Source: Nibrella saemangeumensis
GTDB taxonomy: Bacteria > Bacteroidota > Bacteroidia > Cytophagales > Spirosomataceae
DNA: 64,000 bases
Reading direction: 5' to 3'
Assembly: GCF_039541915.1 (NCBI RefSeq)
Contig: NZ_BAABHD010000032.1
Coordinates: 124,001 to 188,000 of the forward strand
The stretch's first letter is position 1; each line of letters begins with the position of its first letter. The notes beneath the pieces were generated by a model. The model saw only the letters and a list, made by a program, of their open reading frames with translations. It had not been told where the DNA came from and did not search any database. Both the position numbers and the translations under genes were made by a program. Positions 32,328 to 40,977 of this stretch are shown piece after piece.

Positions 32328-32355
32328 CAAAAACGCTCCCCAATGGAGAGCGTTT
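32328..32355 (-). terminator. Terminator of the DUF2147 gene
   Basis: An 8-bp stem AAACGCTC / GAGCGTTT with a 9-base loop is followed by a T-rich stretch on the minus strand. It lies 34 bases after the DUF2147 stop. Confidence 0.8.
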
Positions 32356-32388
32356 CCGAGAGCCAAAATCAGCTTCCGGCTGGCTGGT

Positions 32389-32832
32389 TTACTTGATCCG
32401 CGTCCAGGTTTGTGTCTTGCCGATCAGCGAAATGCCCACGTAACCGCGTACATCCAGCGTATTCGGGTCTTTCAGCGTCATTTTGCAGCTATACTCTTTA
32501 CCATCCTCCGGGTTATAAATCTTTCCGTCTACCCACTCGTTGTCACCGTCATATTTGAAGCCCTGCATAATGTTCAGGCCCAGTATGGGGCGGTTCCGTA
32601 AAGAGGCATTGGTGTTTTTGTTGTCGGTTTTCGGTTTACCGGTTGCCGGATCATTCGGCTCCGTCAGATGGATTAATTTACCATAATACCGGTCCCCCTG
32701 TTTATAAATCTGCACATGTCCCTTTTTGGTGCCGTTTAGCCAGGTGCCAACTACGGCATCGGAACTATTCGAAGGAGCGAACGCCGTAAGGACGACAAAT
32801 AGCAGGAAAAGCGATAAGATCAAACGATTCAT
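32389..32832 (-). CDS. DUF2147 secreted protein
   Basis: This 147-residue protein has a signal peptide (SLFLLFVVLTAFA) and a DUF2147 domain (VVGTWLNGTKKGHVQIYKQGDRYYGKLI, then WVDGKIYNPEDGKEYSCKMTL and a TQTWTRIK end). It is a small lipocalin-like fold exported to the periplasm; function unknown. It is monocistronic with its own terminator. Confidence 0.9.
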   Translation of the reverse strand: MNRLILSLFLLFVVLTAFAPSNSSDAVVGTWLNGTKKGHVQIYKQGDRYYGKLIHLTEPNDPATGKPKTDNKNTNASLRNRPILGLNIMQGFKYDGDNEWVDGKIYNPEDGKEYSCKMTLKDPNTLDVRGYVGISLIGKTQTWTRIK

Positions 32833-32984
32833 TTTTTTAATTGGATTGGTTTTGTGTACACATTTACTAAATAATCAACGCAAATAGAGGGGCTACGGTT
32901 ACGCCGGTAGTATGATTTTACCATTTTTGCGAAACTTTACAGCCCGGTAGCGTTATCTCTTTGTTAGAGTAATTTCAAGGTAAA

Positions 32985-33515
32985 ATGTTTAAACGAGATC
33001 CTAATAAATCTTACCCGACCGAAACCGAATCGCGGGTAATCATTCGTTTCCAGGACTGCGACCCGCTCCAGCACCTGAACAACGCCAAGTACCTGGATTA
33101 TTATTTCAACGCCCGAGAAGACCAGGTGGCCAAGCACTACGGGTTTGATCCAGGGCAGTTGTTCCGTGAACTTAAGACGAGCTGGGTGGTGTATCAACAC
33201 CAGATTGCCTACATCCGGCCGGCGCTGGTCAGCGAGTGGGTACGCATCATGTCGCGGATCATTTATGTCAACGAGGATACACTCATTACGGAGTTCTACA
33301 TGACAAATGACGCCCGTACTCAATTGAAAAATGTCCTCTGGATGACTTCCAAATACGTCAGTGTGCTGACCGGCAAGCGTATTCCGCACGATCCGGTTGT
33401 ACTGGAATACCTGGAGACCATCCGGATGCCGGACGTGGATTTTCATAATCTGAACTTCAACGAACGCATTCGGGATATTAAAAGCCAGCTTACACCAGTG
33501 GGAAGTGTGCAGTAA
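32985..33515 (+). CDS. Acyl-CoA thioesterase-like protein (hot-dog fold)
   Basis: This 176-residue protein has the 4HBT hallmark RFQDCDPLQHLNNAKYLDYYFNARED, where the Asp and nearby residues lie where the catalytic Asp is expected. It probably hydrolyses an acyl-CoA thioester. The ATG at 32985 is well placed. It is separated from the next gene by repeat element 6. Confidence 0.85.
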   Translation: MFKRDPNKSYPTETESRVIIRFQDCDPLQHLNNAKYLDYYFNAREDQVAKHYGFDPGQLFRELKTSWVVYQHQIAYIRPALVSEWVRIMSRIIYVNEDTLITEFYMTNDARTQLKNVLWMTSKYVSVLTGKRIPHDPVVLEYLETIRMPDVDFHNLNFNERIRDIKSQLTPVGSVQ

Positions 33516-33526
33516 GCTATCTTGAT

Positions 33527-33680
33527 CAGGCAGTGGGCAGTTCGCAGTAAGCAGTAAACGTGCCACGGCTTTGCTCAAATTGCGTTATACGAATAAATCA
33601 TCTGCCAACTATTGCTAAATTGCCTGCAGCAAACTGCCCACTGAGTACCGCCTGCTGCTGACTGTAAACTGCCAACTATT
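33527..33680. repeat. Inverted tandem-heptamer element 6 (gene-less)
   Basis: The left arm (33527-33559) repeats a 7-bp CAGTAAG-like unit; the right arm (33602-33680) repeats the same phase inverted (AGTTTAC, AGTCAGC, AGCAGGC, AGTGGGC, AGTTTGC on the minus strand), over about ten units. The core GTGCCACGGCTTTGCTCA (33560-33577) resembles the cores of elements 2 and 3. The right arm ends on the base before the TTG start of the next gene. Confidence 0.8.
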
Positions 33681-34961
33681 TTGAAGCTCCTGAACAACCT
33701 GACCTTTCGCGTGCTGATCGCCATTACCCTGGGTATTCTGGTCGGTCATTTCTTCCCCGAAACAGCCGCGAAATTAAAGCCCCTCGGTGACTTGTTCATC
33801 AATCTGATCAAAATGGTCATTGCGCCCATTATTTTCCTGACCATTGTGTTAGGCATCAGTAATATGGGAGACCTCAAGAAGGTAGGCCGGGTAGGCGGGA
33901 AGGCACTGCTGTATTTTGAAGTGGTTACCACCCTCGCCCTGGTGATTGGCCTGGTGATAGCCAATTGGGTACGGCCGGGCGAGGGCGTGCAGACTACGGC
34001 CGTGGCGGGTGGGGCTGCCGATACGGTTTCGAAATACGCGGAGCAGGGAAAAGGCATGGATTGGGTAGACTTCTTTCTGCACATTGTACCCAGTAACGCA
34101 GTTAAAGCTTTTGCGGAGGGCGAGATTCTGCAGGTACTGGTGTTCTCCATGCTGTTTGGGGTTGGGCTTACCCGCATGGGTGAGCGCGGTCTGCCCCTGA
34201 TCCAAACCTTCGAACGGTTGTCGCGGGTGTTTTTCAACATCCTGAACGTAGTGATGGTGCTGGCCCCGCTGGGGGCATTTGGTGGTATGGCGTTTACCAT
34301 CGGTAAGTATGGTCTGGCTACGCTGTTGCCACTGGCTAAACTGATGGGTACGGTTTATCTGACCATGTTCCTGTTTATTTTCGTGGTACTGAACCTGATT
34401 CTGCGCTACTATAAAGTCAGCCTGTGGGCGGTTCTGAAGTTTATTAAAGAAGAAATTCTGATTGTCCTGGGAACATCATCGTCGGAGTCGGTGCTGCCGC
34501 AGATCATGGATAAACTGGAGTCGCTAGGGTGTTCTCGCTCGGTTGTCGGACTGGTGGTCCCGGCGGGTTACTCCTTCAACCTCGATGGCACCACCATCTA
34601 TCTCTCCATGGCTACCATCTTTCTGGCGCAGGTGTTTCACATCGACCTGACGCTGGGGCAGGAGTTGACCATCATTGGTATTCTGATGATTACCTCCAAG
34701 GGGGCCGCCGGGGTAACGGGTAGCGGTTTTATCGTGCTGGCGTCCACGCTTACGGCTATTCAGGTAATCCCGATTGAGGGGCTGGCGCTGCTACTGGGCG
34801 TCGACCGGTTTATGTCCGAAGCCCGTTCCATTACCAATCTGATCGGCAACACGGCGGCCACCCTGTTTATCGCTAATAACGAGCGGGAGTTCGACCGTCG
34901 GCGCTACAACCGGGCCGTCGGCAAACTGGAGCAGGATGAACTGGCAAATTATGAGTATTAA
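33681..34961 (+). CDS. Dicarboxylate/amino acid:cation symporter (DctA/GltP type)
   Basis: This 426-residue protein has the DAACS signature SSSESVLPQIMDKL (re-entrant loop 1), FNLDGTTIYLSMATIFLAQ and GTAA-like GNTAATLFIANN near the C-terminus. It imports glutamate, aspartate or C4-dicarboxylates with Na+ or H+. The start is TTG at 33681: there is no ATG that keeps the N-terminal helix, and the base before it is the end of repeat element 6. Confidence 0.92.
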   Translation: MKLLNNLTFRVLIAITLGILVGHFFPETAAKLKPLGDLFINLIKMVIAPIIFLTIVLGISNMGDLKKVGRVGGKALLYFEVVTTLALVIGLVIANWVRPGEGVQTTAVAGGAADTVSKYAEQGKGMDWVDFFLHIVPSNAVKAFAEGEILQVLVFSMLFGVGLTRMGERGLPLIQTFERLSRVFFNILNVVMVLAPLGAFGGMAFTIGKYGLATLLPLAKLMGTVYLTMFLFIFVVLNLILRYYKVSLWAVLKFIKEEILIVLGTSSSESVLPQIMDKLESLGCSRSVVGLVVPAGYSFNLDGTTIYLSMATIFLAQVFHIDLTLGQELTIIGILMITSKGAAGVTGSGFIVLASTLTAIQVIPIEGLALLLGVDRFMSEARSITNLIGNTAATLFIANNEREFDRRRYNRAVGKLEQDELANYEY

Positions 34962-34966
34962 GCCCA

Positions 34967-35455
34967 ATGAAGTTACCGACTGATCTGCTTGTTACTGGAA
35001 ATGCTTATGCCGATGGAGCACCCCGTGGCGGCTGGTTCGTAGCCCGGTTTATTGATCCGGAGCATGGCCTTCGCTGCCGTTTGGGCCGTCATGGGGTATT
35101 TGAGCAGGCACAGGGAGATTTTGAACTCAAGCTCTTTTCCCATCCGGCCGGTCACCACGAGGCTAAATCGTTTCCGTTTAATCAGACGGCCACCACCATG
35201 TCTATGCTGATTGGTAACGGGCGTTTTGAGATCTATTTCTGCGCCGGGGGGAAGTGGCAGCACGTTTTATTGCAAAACGATGGTGATTATGTCATTTGGG
35301 CGCCCGGTGTCGGTCACCGCTGGTTTGCGCGCCAGGCGTCATCCATATTTACGGTTCGTTGCCCCGCTGTGGATGTAACCGATCAGGCCGAAACGCCGAC
35401 ACACCTGATCCCCACAGACCTGCTGTTGCATTGGGATAAATATGTTTTACACTAA
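34967..35455 (+). CDS. Cupin-like hypothetical protein
   Basis: This 162-residue protein has no signal peptide. The middle (HHEAKSFPFNQTATTMSMLIGNGRFEIYF and GDYVIWAPGVGHRWFARQASSIFTVR) has the strand-and-glycine pattern of a cupin barrel, with the PGVGHRW His a possible metal ligand. It starts 5 bases after the symporter stop and is 13 bases before the reductase gene, so the three probably form an operon. Function unknown. Confidence 0.65.
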   Translation: MKLPTDLLVTGNAYADGAPRGGWFVARFIDPEHGLRCRLGRHGVFEQAQGDFELKLFSHPAGHHEAKSFPFNQTATTMSMLIGNGRFEIYFCAGGKWQHVLLQNDGDYVIWAPGVGHRWFARQASSIFTVRCPAVDVTDQAETPTHLIPTDLLLHWDKYVLH

Positions 35456-35468
35456 AACTCAACTTTAG

Positions 35469-36464
35469 ATGGAATACAGACAACTAGGAGATTCTGAGTT
35501 ACAGGTCTCAGTAATTACGTTTGGCGCCTGGGCCGCCGGTGGCTGGATGTGGGGTGGCACCGAACGGAAAGGAGCAATTGACGCTATCAAAGCCGCCTAT
35601 GAGTTAGGCGTTACCTCCATCGATACGGCTCCCATTTATGGACAGGGGACCAGCGAAGAAATTGTCGGCGAAGCGATCAAAGACTACCCGCGTGATCGCG
35701 TGCAGATACTGACCAAATTCGGTATGCGGTGGGATCTGAACCAGGGCGAACTGGCTTTTAAGAGCGAAAACAACGCGGGTCAGGACATCGATGTTCACCG
35801 CTATGCCGGAAAAGAAAGCATTATCTACGAATGTGAGCAAAGCCTGAAACGGCTTGGCACCGATTATATCGACCTGTACCAGATACACTGGCCCGACAAA
35901 ACTACGCCCATCAGCGAAAGCATGGAGGCCGTGCAGCGGCTGATCGAACAGGGTAAGGTGCGCTACGCCGGTGTCTGCAACTACAATGGCGGGCAGATGC
36001 GGGAGGCTGAGCAGACCATTAAACTGGTCTCTAACCAGGTACCGTACAGCATGGTCCGCCGGGAAATTGAACAGGACGTAGTGCCCTACTGCCTGGAACA
36101 TAACAAAGCCATTCTGGCCTACAGTCCGCTGGAGCGGGGTTTACTAACCGGAAAGATCAGGCCGGGGCATGTCTTTGCTGAAGGTGATCACCGGGCAGCT
36201 TACCGCTATTTCAAGGAGGAAAATATAGCCCGCACCAACGCCATACTGGACAAGATCAAACCGATGGCCGATGAAAAAGGGGTAACGCTTAGCCAACTGG
36301 TGCTGCGCTGGACAATCGAGCGGCCGGGTATCACCATTGCGCTGGTGGGTGCCCGTAATGCCGAACAGGCCATCCAGAACGCAGAAGCAATCCGGGTGCG
36401 ACTCTCTTCCGACGAAATGGAGTTTATTACGGCTCAGTTGGATGAATTAGAGCTGGTACAATAG
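35469..36464 (+). CDS. Aldo/keto reductase
   Basis: This 331-residue TIM-barrel protein has the AKR catalytic set: Asp in SIDTAPIYGQG with Tyr in the same motif, Lys in ILTKFGM and His in LYQIHWPD. It reduces aldehydes or ketones with NADPH. The C-terminal LVGARNAEQAIQNAE is the NADPH-binding end. It is the third gene of a small operon with the symporter and cupin-like protein. Confidence 0.92.
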   Translation: MEYRQLGDSELQVSVITFGAWAAGGWMWGGTERKGAIDAIKAAYELGVTSIDTAPIYGQGTSEEIVGEAIKDYPRDRVQILTKFGMRWDLNQGELAFKSENNAGQDIDVHRYAGKESIIYECEQSLKRLGTDYIDLYQIHWPDKTTPISESMEAVQRLIEQGKVRYAGVCNYNGGQMREAEQTIKLVSNQVPYSMVRREIEQDVVPYCLEHNKAILAYSPLERGLLTGKIRPGHVFAEGDHRAAYRYFKEENIARTNAILDKIKPMADEKGVTLSQLVLRWTIERPGITIALVGARNAEQAIQNAEAIRVRLSSDEMEFITAQLDELELVQ

Positions 36465-36470
36465 CATGGC

Positions 36471-36521
36471 TATAACCCAAAAGAGCCTGCGGCCACTGGC
36501 CGCAGGCTCTTTTGGGTTATA
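36471..36521. terminator. Bidirectional terminator
   Basis: A perfect palindrome with 24-bp arms (starting TATAACCCAAAAGAGCCTGC) around ACT lies between the convergent reductase and deacetylase genes. It has AAAA and TTTT on both sides, so both transcripts can end here. Confidence 0.95.
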
Positions 36522-36530
36522 CAAATCAGC

Positions 36531-37484
36531 TTACTTCGTGCCTTTAAAGCTGGCCACCATGGCGTTGTGCAGCGTTTTGGGGCTCCAGTAGCCGCTGGCG
36601 ATAATCCGGCGAACCGTATAGAGCGGCTCCTGCGGGTCACGCTTTTCGGCCAGTTGGAAAGCCGCCAGGTAGTTACGCTTCTTCAACTCCTGGGTAGCCG
36701 GGTAATTCCACAAACCAAACGGATAGGCAAAATAACGCACCGGTTTGCCGGTAATTTCTTCCAGCTTCTTGGTCGGCTCTTCAATCTGCGTTACCCAGTC
36801 TTTGCCCTCATACTTCTTCACGTTGTGGTGATCCCAGGTATGGCAGCCAATGGTATGTCCGGCATCCGACAGCGCTTTGATCTGCGACTTATCCATATAC
36901 GGTTGCTTGCCCCGGCGGCCAATAGCCACGGTCATAATAAAGAACGTCCCTTTAAAGCCATGCTTGTTCATGATGGGTACGGCGTCGGTGTACTGATCCA
37001 GATCACCATCATCAAACGTCAGCATGATTGGTTTCGAGGGCAGAGCTGCGCCCGTAGTCAGGTAGGCGTATAGCTGGTCGGGCGAAATAGTATGATAACC
37101 GCTGTCGGCCAGCATCTTCATCTGCTGACGGAACAGATCTAACGGTACAATGTAGTCGCGGGCGGTCTTAGAGTCTTTTTCACGCCAGTTGCGAACCTGG
37201 TGGTAACATAAGATGGGCACCTGCTGCCGGGCTATGATCGTAGCCGCATCGGCTTTCTTGCCGGGCGGGATCGTGGTTGGATCAACGGTGGATGTCTGGG
37301 CGGCCGGCGTTGCTTTGCTGTCTTCGTCGGTTGCGCTGACCGTTTTCACGTCAGCCGACTCCGTAGAGGTTTGGTCGGCTTGCCGACTGTCGGCTTTGCT
37401 GCCCGATGAGCACGAAAAGGTTGTTGCCGAAAAAACAGAAAGAAGGGTAAGCAGAAATAAATTCCGGCGGTTAAAATAGGTCAT
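36531..37484 (-). CDS. Polysaccharide deacetylase lipoprotein
   Basis: This 317-residue protein has a lipoprotein signal (TFSCSSG, Cys about residue 25), a low-complexity linker rich in Ser/Ala/Thr/Asp (residues 28-75), then a NodB domain (MLTFDDGDLDQYTD with the Asp-Asp motif, and GCHTWDHHNVKKY with the His ligands). It should deacetylate a cell-surface polysaccharide while anchored in the envelope. Confidence 0.88.
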   Translation of the reverse strand: MTYFNRRNLFLLTLLSVFSATTFSCSSGSKADSRQADQTSTESADVKTVSATDEDSKATPAAQTSTVDPTTIPPGKKADAATIIARQQVPILCYHQVRNWREKDSKTARDYIVPLDLFRQQMKMLADSGYHTISPDQLYAYLTTGAALPSKPIMLTFDDGDLDQYTDAVPIMNKHGFKGTFFIMTVAIGRRGKQPYMDKSQIKALSDAGHTIGCHTWDHHNVKKYEGKDWVTQIEEPTKKLEEITGKPVRYFAYPFGLWNYPATQELKKRNYLAAFQLAEKRDPQEPLYTVRRIIASGYWSPKTLHNAMVASFKGTK

Positions 37485-37773
37485 TTTTTTATGATTAATA
37501 GTTTTGTTTTCTCATACGAACGCTTCAGGAATACAAATTTCTCTACTCACAAAGCTCCATAGAGCAAAAATAAAAATAAAAAAACATCATCTATTTTCTT
37601 CGCAAAAAGATTCTTTACAGCCTTTATAAGTATTTCTGTCCGACCTGCTTAAGTAATTTTCTTGTAAACGTAATGTACTGAAAATTAAAATTTTAAAAGA
37701 ATTTGTAACTTTCTTTGCCTCAGTGTAAATGATTCATAATTTCGTAAACAGTTAACCTACTTAGCATGATCTT

Positions 37774-40176
37774 ATGAAACACTTATCCTTTGGCCGTGTC
37801 TGGTACACGTACTTATTATTAGTTGCTTTAGGCATAGGGGCCGCCAGCCCCGCCTTTGCCCAGAAAGGCGTTGCCAAATGGCTGAATGAAGTTCGCAGCA
37901 ATCGCTTCTTCCCCCAGGAAGAATTATTTTCGGGAGGCAGTCCCCACCGCCGGAACCAGCAGGTTCTTGAACAGGGAACGGCCCTTCAACTGAATCGGGG
38001 TGCCATCAACCGCCTGCTGAACAGCCCGCACCCGGCGCTTACCCTGACAATTCCCGTAGCCGGTGGGCCGGCCATTCAACTGGAGTTAGCCAGAGTTGAA
38101 GTAACCACGTCTGATTTCACCGTAGGGACGCGGGGTAATACGCCACAGGAAAATATGGATGTCGACAGAGGGGTTCATTACCGGGGTATTATCAAAGGCA
38201 ATGCAAACTCACTGGCTGCTATCAGCGTCTTTCGCAATGAAGTATCGGGCATCATTTCCGACGAAACGGGTAACTGGGTCATTGGCCGGATGGATGACGG
38301 CTCGGAAGACCATATCCTGTACCAGGAGAAAGACCTGAAGGTGCCGCATAACTTCACCTGTTTTGCCGAAGACAAATCGCCGGTTAATGACAAAGGCGGT
38401 CGGGTAGGGGCTACCAGCGGCATTGCCTGCAAGACGGTCACCGTTTACTTTGAGGCTGATTATAAGTTATATCTGGATAAAGGGTCGAGCGTTACCAACG
38501 TATCCAACTATGTGAACGGTTTCTTTAACCAGGTCGCTACCCTGTATCAGAATGAAAATATTGATATTCAGATTTCGCAACTCTACATCTGGACCTCAAC
38601 GGACCCGTATGCCTCGACTACCTCGACAAGTACGGCGCTTACCGCATTCCGCAACCGGATTGGAAGCAATTTTACCGGTAATCTGGCGCACCTGCTGACG
38701 ACCCGGAGCCTGGGTGGAGGTATTGCTTACCTCGATGTGCTTTGCGCCAAGTCATACGCCCACGGGGTAAGCATGATCTATAACAGCTTCTCGACGTACC
38801 CAACCTATTCCTGGACCGTTGAGGTGGTAACGCACGAGTTGGGTCATAATATTGGCTCCAACCACACGCAATGGTGCGGCTGGGTAAGAACGGATGGTAC
38901 CAAAGGTGCGCTGGATAATTGTTATACAACCGAAGCTGTCAATGGCGTGAGCTGCCCGCCCGGACCAGCGCCAACAAACGGGGGCACTATCATGAGTTAT
39001 TGCCACCTCACTAGCACGGGTATTAACTTCCAGAATGGATTTGGTCCCGTGCCGGGTAATCTGATCCGCAGCCGGGTACAGAACGCATCCTGCATTGTGT
39101 CGGGTGGAAACACGGCCGCCCCAACGGGCCTCGTAACGGCTGATATCACACAGAATTCGGCAACGCTATCCTGGAACCCGGTGCAGGGCGCAGTCAACTA
39201 CTCGGTTGAATATAAGCTGAGTTCGGCCTCCACCTGGACCAGCGCCGGAACAACCACCTCAACCAGCAGGACCCTTTCAGGATTGACAGCCGGCCAATCC
39301 TACAACTGGCGGGTCAAATCCGACTGCTCCGGCTTCTCGACCGCTGTTACATTTACGACGCAGGGAGCGGTTCCCTGTGCAGCGCCTGGTAGTCTGGTTG
39401 CCTCTGATCTGACCCATACCTCGGCAACATTGTCGTGGGGGGCTGTTGCGGAGGCTACCAGCTATACGGTTCAGTACAGAATGGGTTCCGCTGCCAGTTG
39501 GATTGTCCTGCCTTCGGTTACAGGAACCAGCTACGCCTTAACTGGTCTGTTGGCGACTACTACCTATGACTGGCAGGTGAAGGCCAACTGTTCAGACCTT
39601 TCAGTTATAAGTTCATTTACGACAACTGCACCCCCAGCCGCCTGCCAGCCGCCAACAAACCTGGTAGCCACTTCGGCAGGTTCAGGTGCCGTAAATCTAA
39701 ACTGGGATGCTGTTTCGAGTGCTCAGGTGTATACGGTTCAGTATAAACTCTCTAATGAGAAGAGCTGGACTACTACCATTACGGTTCAGACAAATTCGAT
39801 AAAACTGAGTGGGCTTAACAGCCGGAAGACCTACAATTGGCGGGTAAAAGCCGATTGCTCCGGCTATTCCGCTCCGGAGTCGTTTTCGCCCTCATCTTTG
39901 CCTGCCGGTACTTTATCTCTTTTTAGTACAGATGAGTTTATGATATACCCGAACCCGGCTCAGGATTATATCCAGTTGCGGATCGCCAATGCCGAAGAAG
40001 CCGGTGGAAACGCTACGTACCGGATTTTGGACCTGAAAGGCAATGTGAAGCAGGTAATCGGCATCAAGGGGTTTGACCAAAAAGCCGATCTATCATCGTT
40101 ACCAACGGGCGTATACCTGATCCAGATGACCGGCCGCTCCGGCAAAGTGACGTCAAAGTTGTTTATCAAGGAGTAG
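37774..40176 (+). CDS. Secreted M12-type zinc metalloprotease with three FnIII repeats and a T9SS sorting domain
   Basis: This 800-residue protein has a signal peptide (ending SPAFA, about residue 29), a prodomain, and a metzincin site HELGHNIGSNH at about residue 352 (HExxHxxxxxH). Three fibronectin type III modules follow (about 448-525, 538-615, 628-705; each with a YNWRVKADCSG-type end). A C-terminal T9SS sorting domain ends it (IYPNPAQDYIQLRI, LSSLPTGVYLIQMTG). It should be exported through the type IX system and tethered to the surface or released. The upstream 289 bp is AT-rich with nothing else identified. Confidence 0.92.
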   Translation: MKHLSFGRVWYTYLLLVALGIGAASPAFAQKGVAKWLNEVRSNRFFPQEELFSGGSPHRRNQQVLEQGTALQLNRGAINRLLNSPHPALTLTIPVAGGPAIQLELARVEVTTSDFTVGTRGNTPQENMDVDRGVHYRGIIKGNANSLAAISVFRNEVSGIISDETGNWVIGRMDDGSEDHILYQEKDLKVPHNFTCFAEDKSPVNDKGGRVGATSGIACKTVTVYFEADYKLYLDKGSSVTNVSNYVNGFFNQVATLYQNENIDIQISQLYIWTSTDPYASTTSTSTALTAFRNRIGSNFTGNLAHLLTTRSLGGGIAYLDVLCAKSYAHGVSMIYNSFSTYPTYSWTVEVVTHELGHNIGSNHTQWCGWVRTDGTKGALDNCYTTEAVNGVSCPPGPAPTNGGTIMSYCHLTSTGINFQNGFGPVPGNLIRSRVQNASCIVSGGNTAAPTGLVTADITQNSATLSWNPVQGAVNYSVEYKLSSASTWTSAGTTTSTSRTLSGLTAGQSYNWRVKSDCSGFSTAVTFTTQGAVPCAAPGSLVASDLTHTSATLSWGAVAEATSYTVQYRMGSAASWIVLPSVTGTSYALTGLLATTTYDWQVKANCSDLSVISSFTTTAPPAACQPPTNLVATSAGSGAVNLNWDAVSSAQVYTVQYKLSNEKSWTTTITVQTNSIKLSGLNSRKTYNWRVKADCSGYSAPESFSPSSLPAGTLSLFSTDEFMIYPNPAQDYIQLRIANAEEAGGNATYRILDLKGNVKQVIGIKGFDQKADLSSLPTGVYLIQMTGRSGKVTSKLFIKE

Positions 40177-40190
40177 TCTTTTAGTATTTT

Positions 40191-40223
40191 AACAAAAAAG
40201 GGGCTGAAGGCCCCTTTTTTGTT
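40191..40223. terminator. Bidirectional terminator
   Basis: A palindrome AACAAAAAAGGGGC / GCCCCTTTTTTGTT with loop TGAAG lies between the convergent protease and hypothetical genes. Confidence 0.9.
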
Positions 40224-40236
40224 GCTTAAAAAATTA

Positions 40237-40749
40237 TCAATGCTCAGCATCGAGCAGTTCGACAAGGTCTCGGTCGATGTTGCAGGACATATATACCCCA
40301 ATGCGTTGCAGGTAATGCAGTACGGCATCGGCATTGAAGCTGATGGCGTTGTCTCCTTCTTTTTCGGGCCGGCCGTTAAACGCGAACATTTTGCCGTGAT
40401 CCCACATGGCCAGTACATAGCCGGTTTTATCGAGGTCGCGCAGGCTGATATTGCCCAGGTTCCGGTTCACCACGATCTCCAGGTTACCCGGCTCTTTGGC
40501 AAACGCCAGTTGAAACAGTTTTACGCACTCGACATACGTCAGACTGCTGAACTTGCGCAGCAGCAGCTTAAAGTTTTGAATCCGTTCAGGCCCGAGCAGG
40601 TGGATATCATCAAGAACAATGGTATCGACCCGGCGCTCAACCCATTCGCTGTCGAGTAGATTTACTTTTTCATAACGGCATTTTGCTCCCCAGTAGGCGG
40701 CTACATCGCCAATCTGAAGACGAGTTTGTATAGTTTGTAAGTTGTTCAT
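40237..40749 (-). CDS. Hypothetical protein
   Basis: This 170-residue protein has no signal peptide or membrane helix. It is acidic to neutral, with a conserved-looking stretch VDTIVLDDIHLLGPERIQNFKLLLRKFSSL, which loosely recalls small Bacteroidota proteins of unknown function. It has no recognisable domain. It lies between a T9SS protease and an RraA gene and has its own terminator region. Confidence 0.75.
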   Translation of the reverse strand: MNNLQTIQTRLQIGDVAAYWGAKCRYEKVNLLDSEWVERRVDTIVLDDIHLLGPERIQNFKLLLRKFSSLTYVECVKLFQLAFAKEPGNLEIVVNRNLGNISLRDLDKTGYVLAMWDHGKMFAFNGRPEKEGDNAISFNADAVLHYLQRIGVYMSCNIDRDLVELLDAEH

Positions 40750-40977
40750 AAAACGTCAGAGTTAATGCGTTCATACAGTGACGTTCAGGTTTACCCGGTC
40801 GGGCATCTTAGGTTAGGTACTTAACGGAGGGTGAAGCCCGATTGTTTAAAAGACGAGCCGATGGATGAAGTTACAAAATCTACTTATTATTTGCGCCTAT
40901 TGATTGAGTAAAATTATATATTCGTTTCTTTCAATATAGAGCAGATTCTGCATCCCTAAACCACTCTGTAGATTTTT

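Noticed and set aside
37485..37773. Gene in the 289-bp AT-rich gap before the metalloprotease
   Set aside because: No open frame of note and no motif; only AT-rich upstream sequence was seen.
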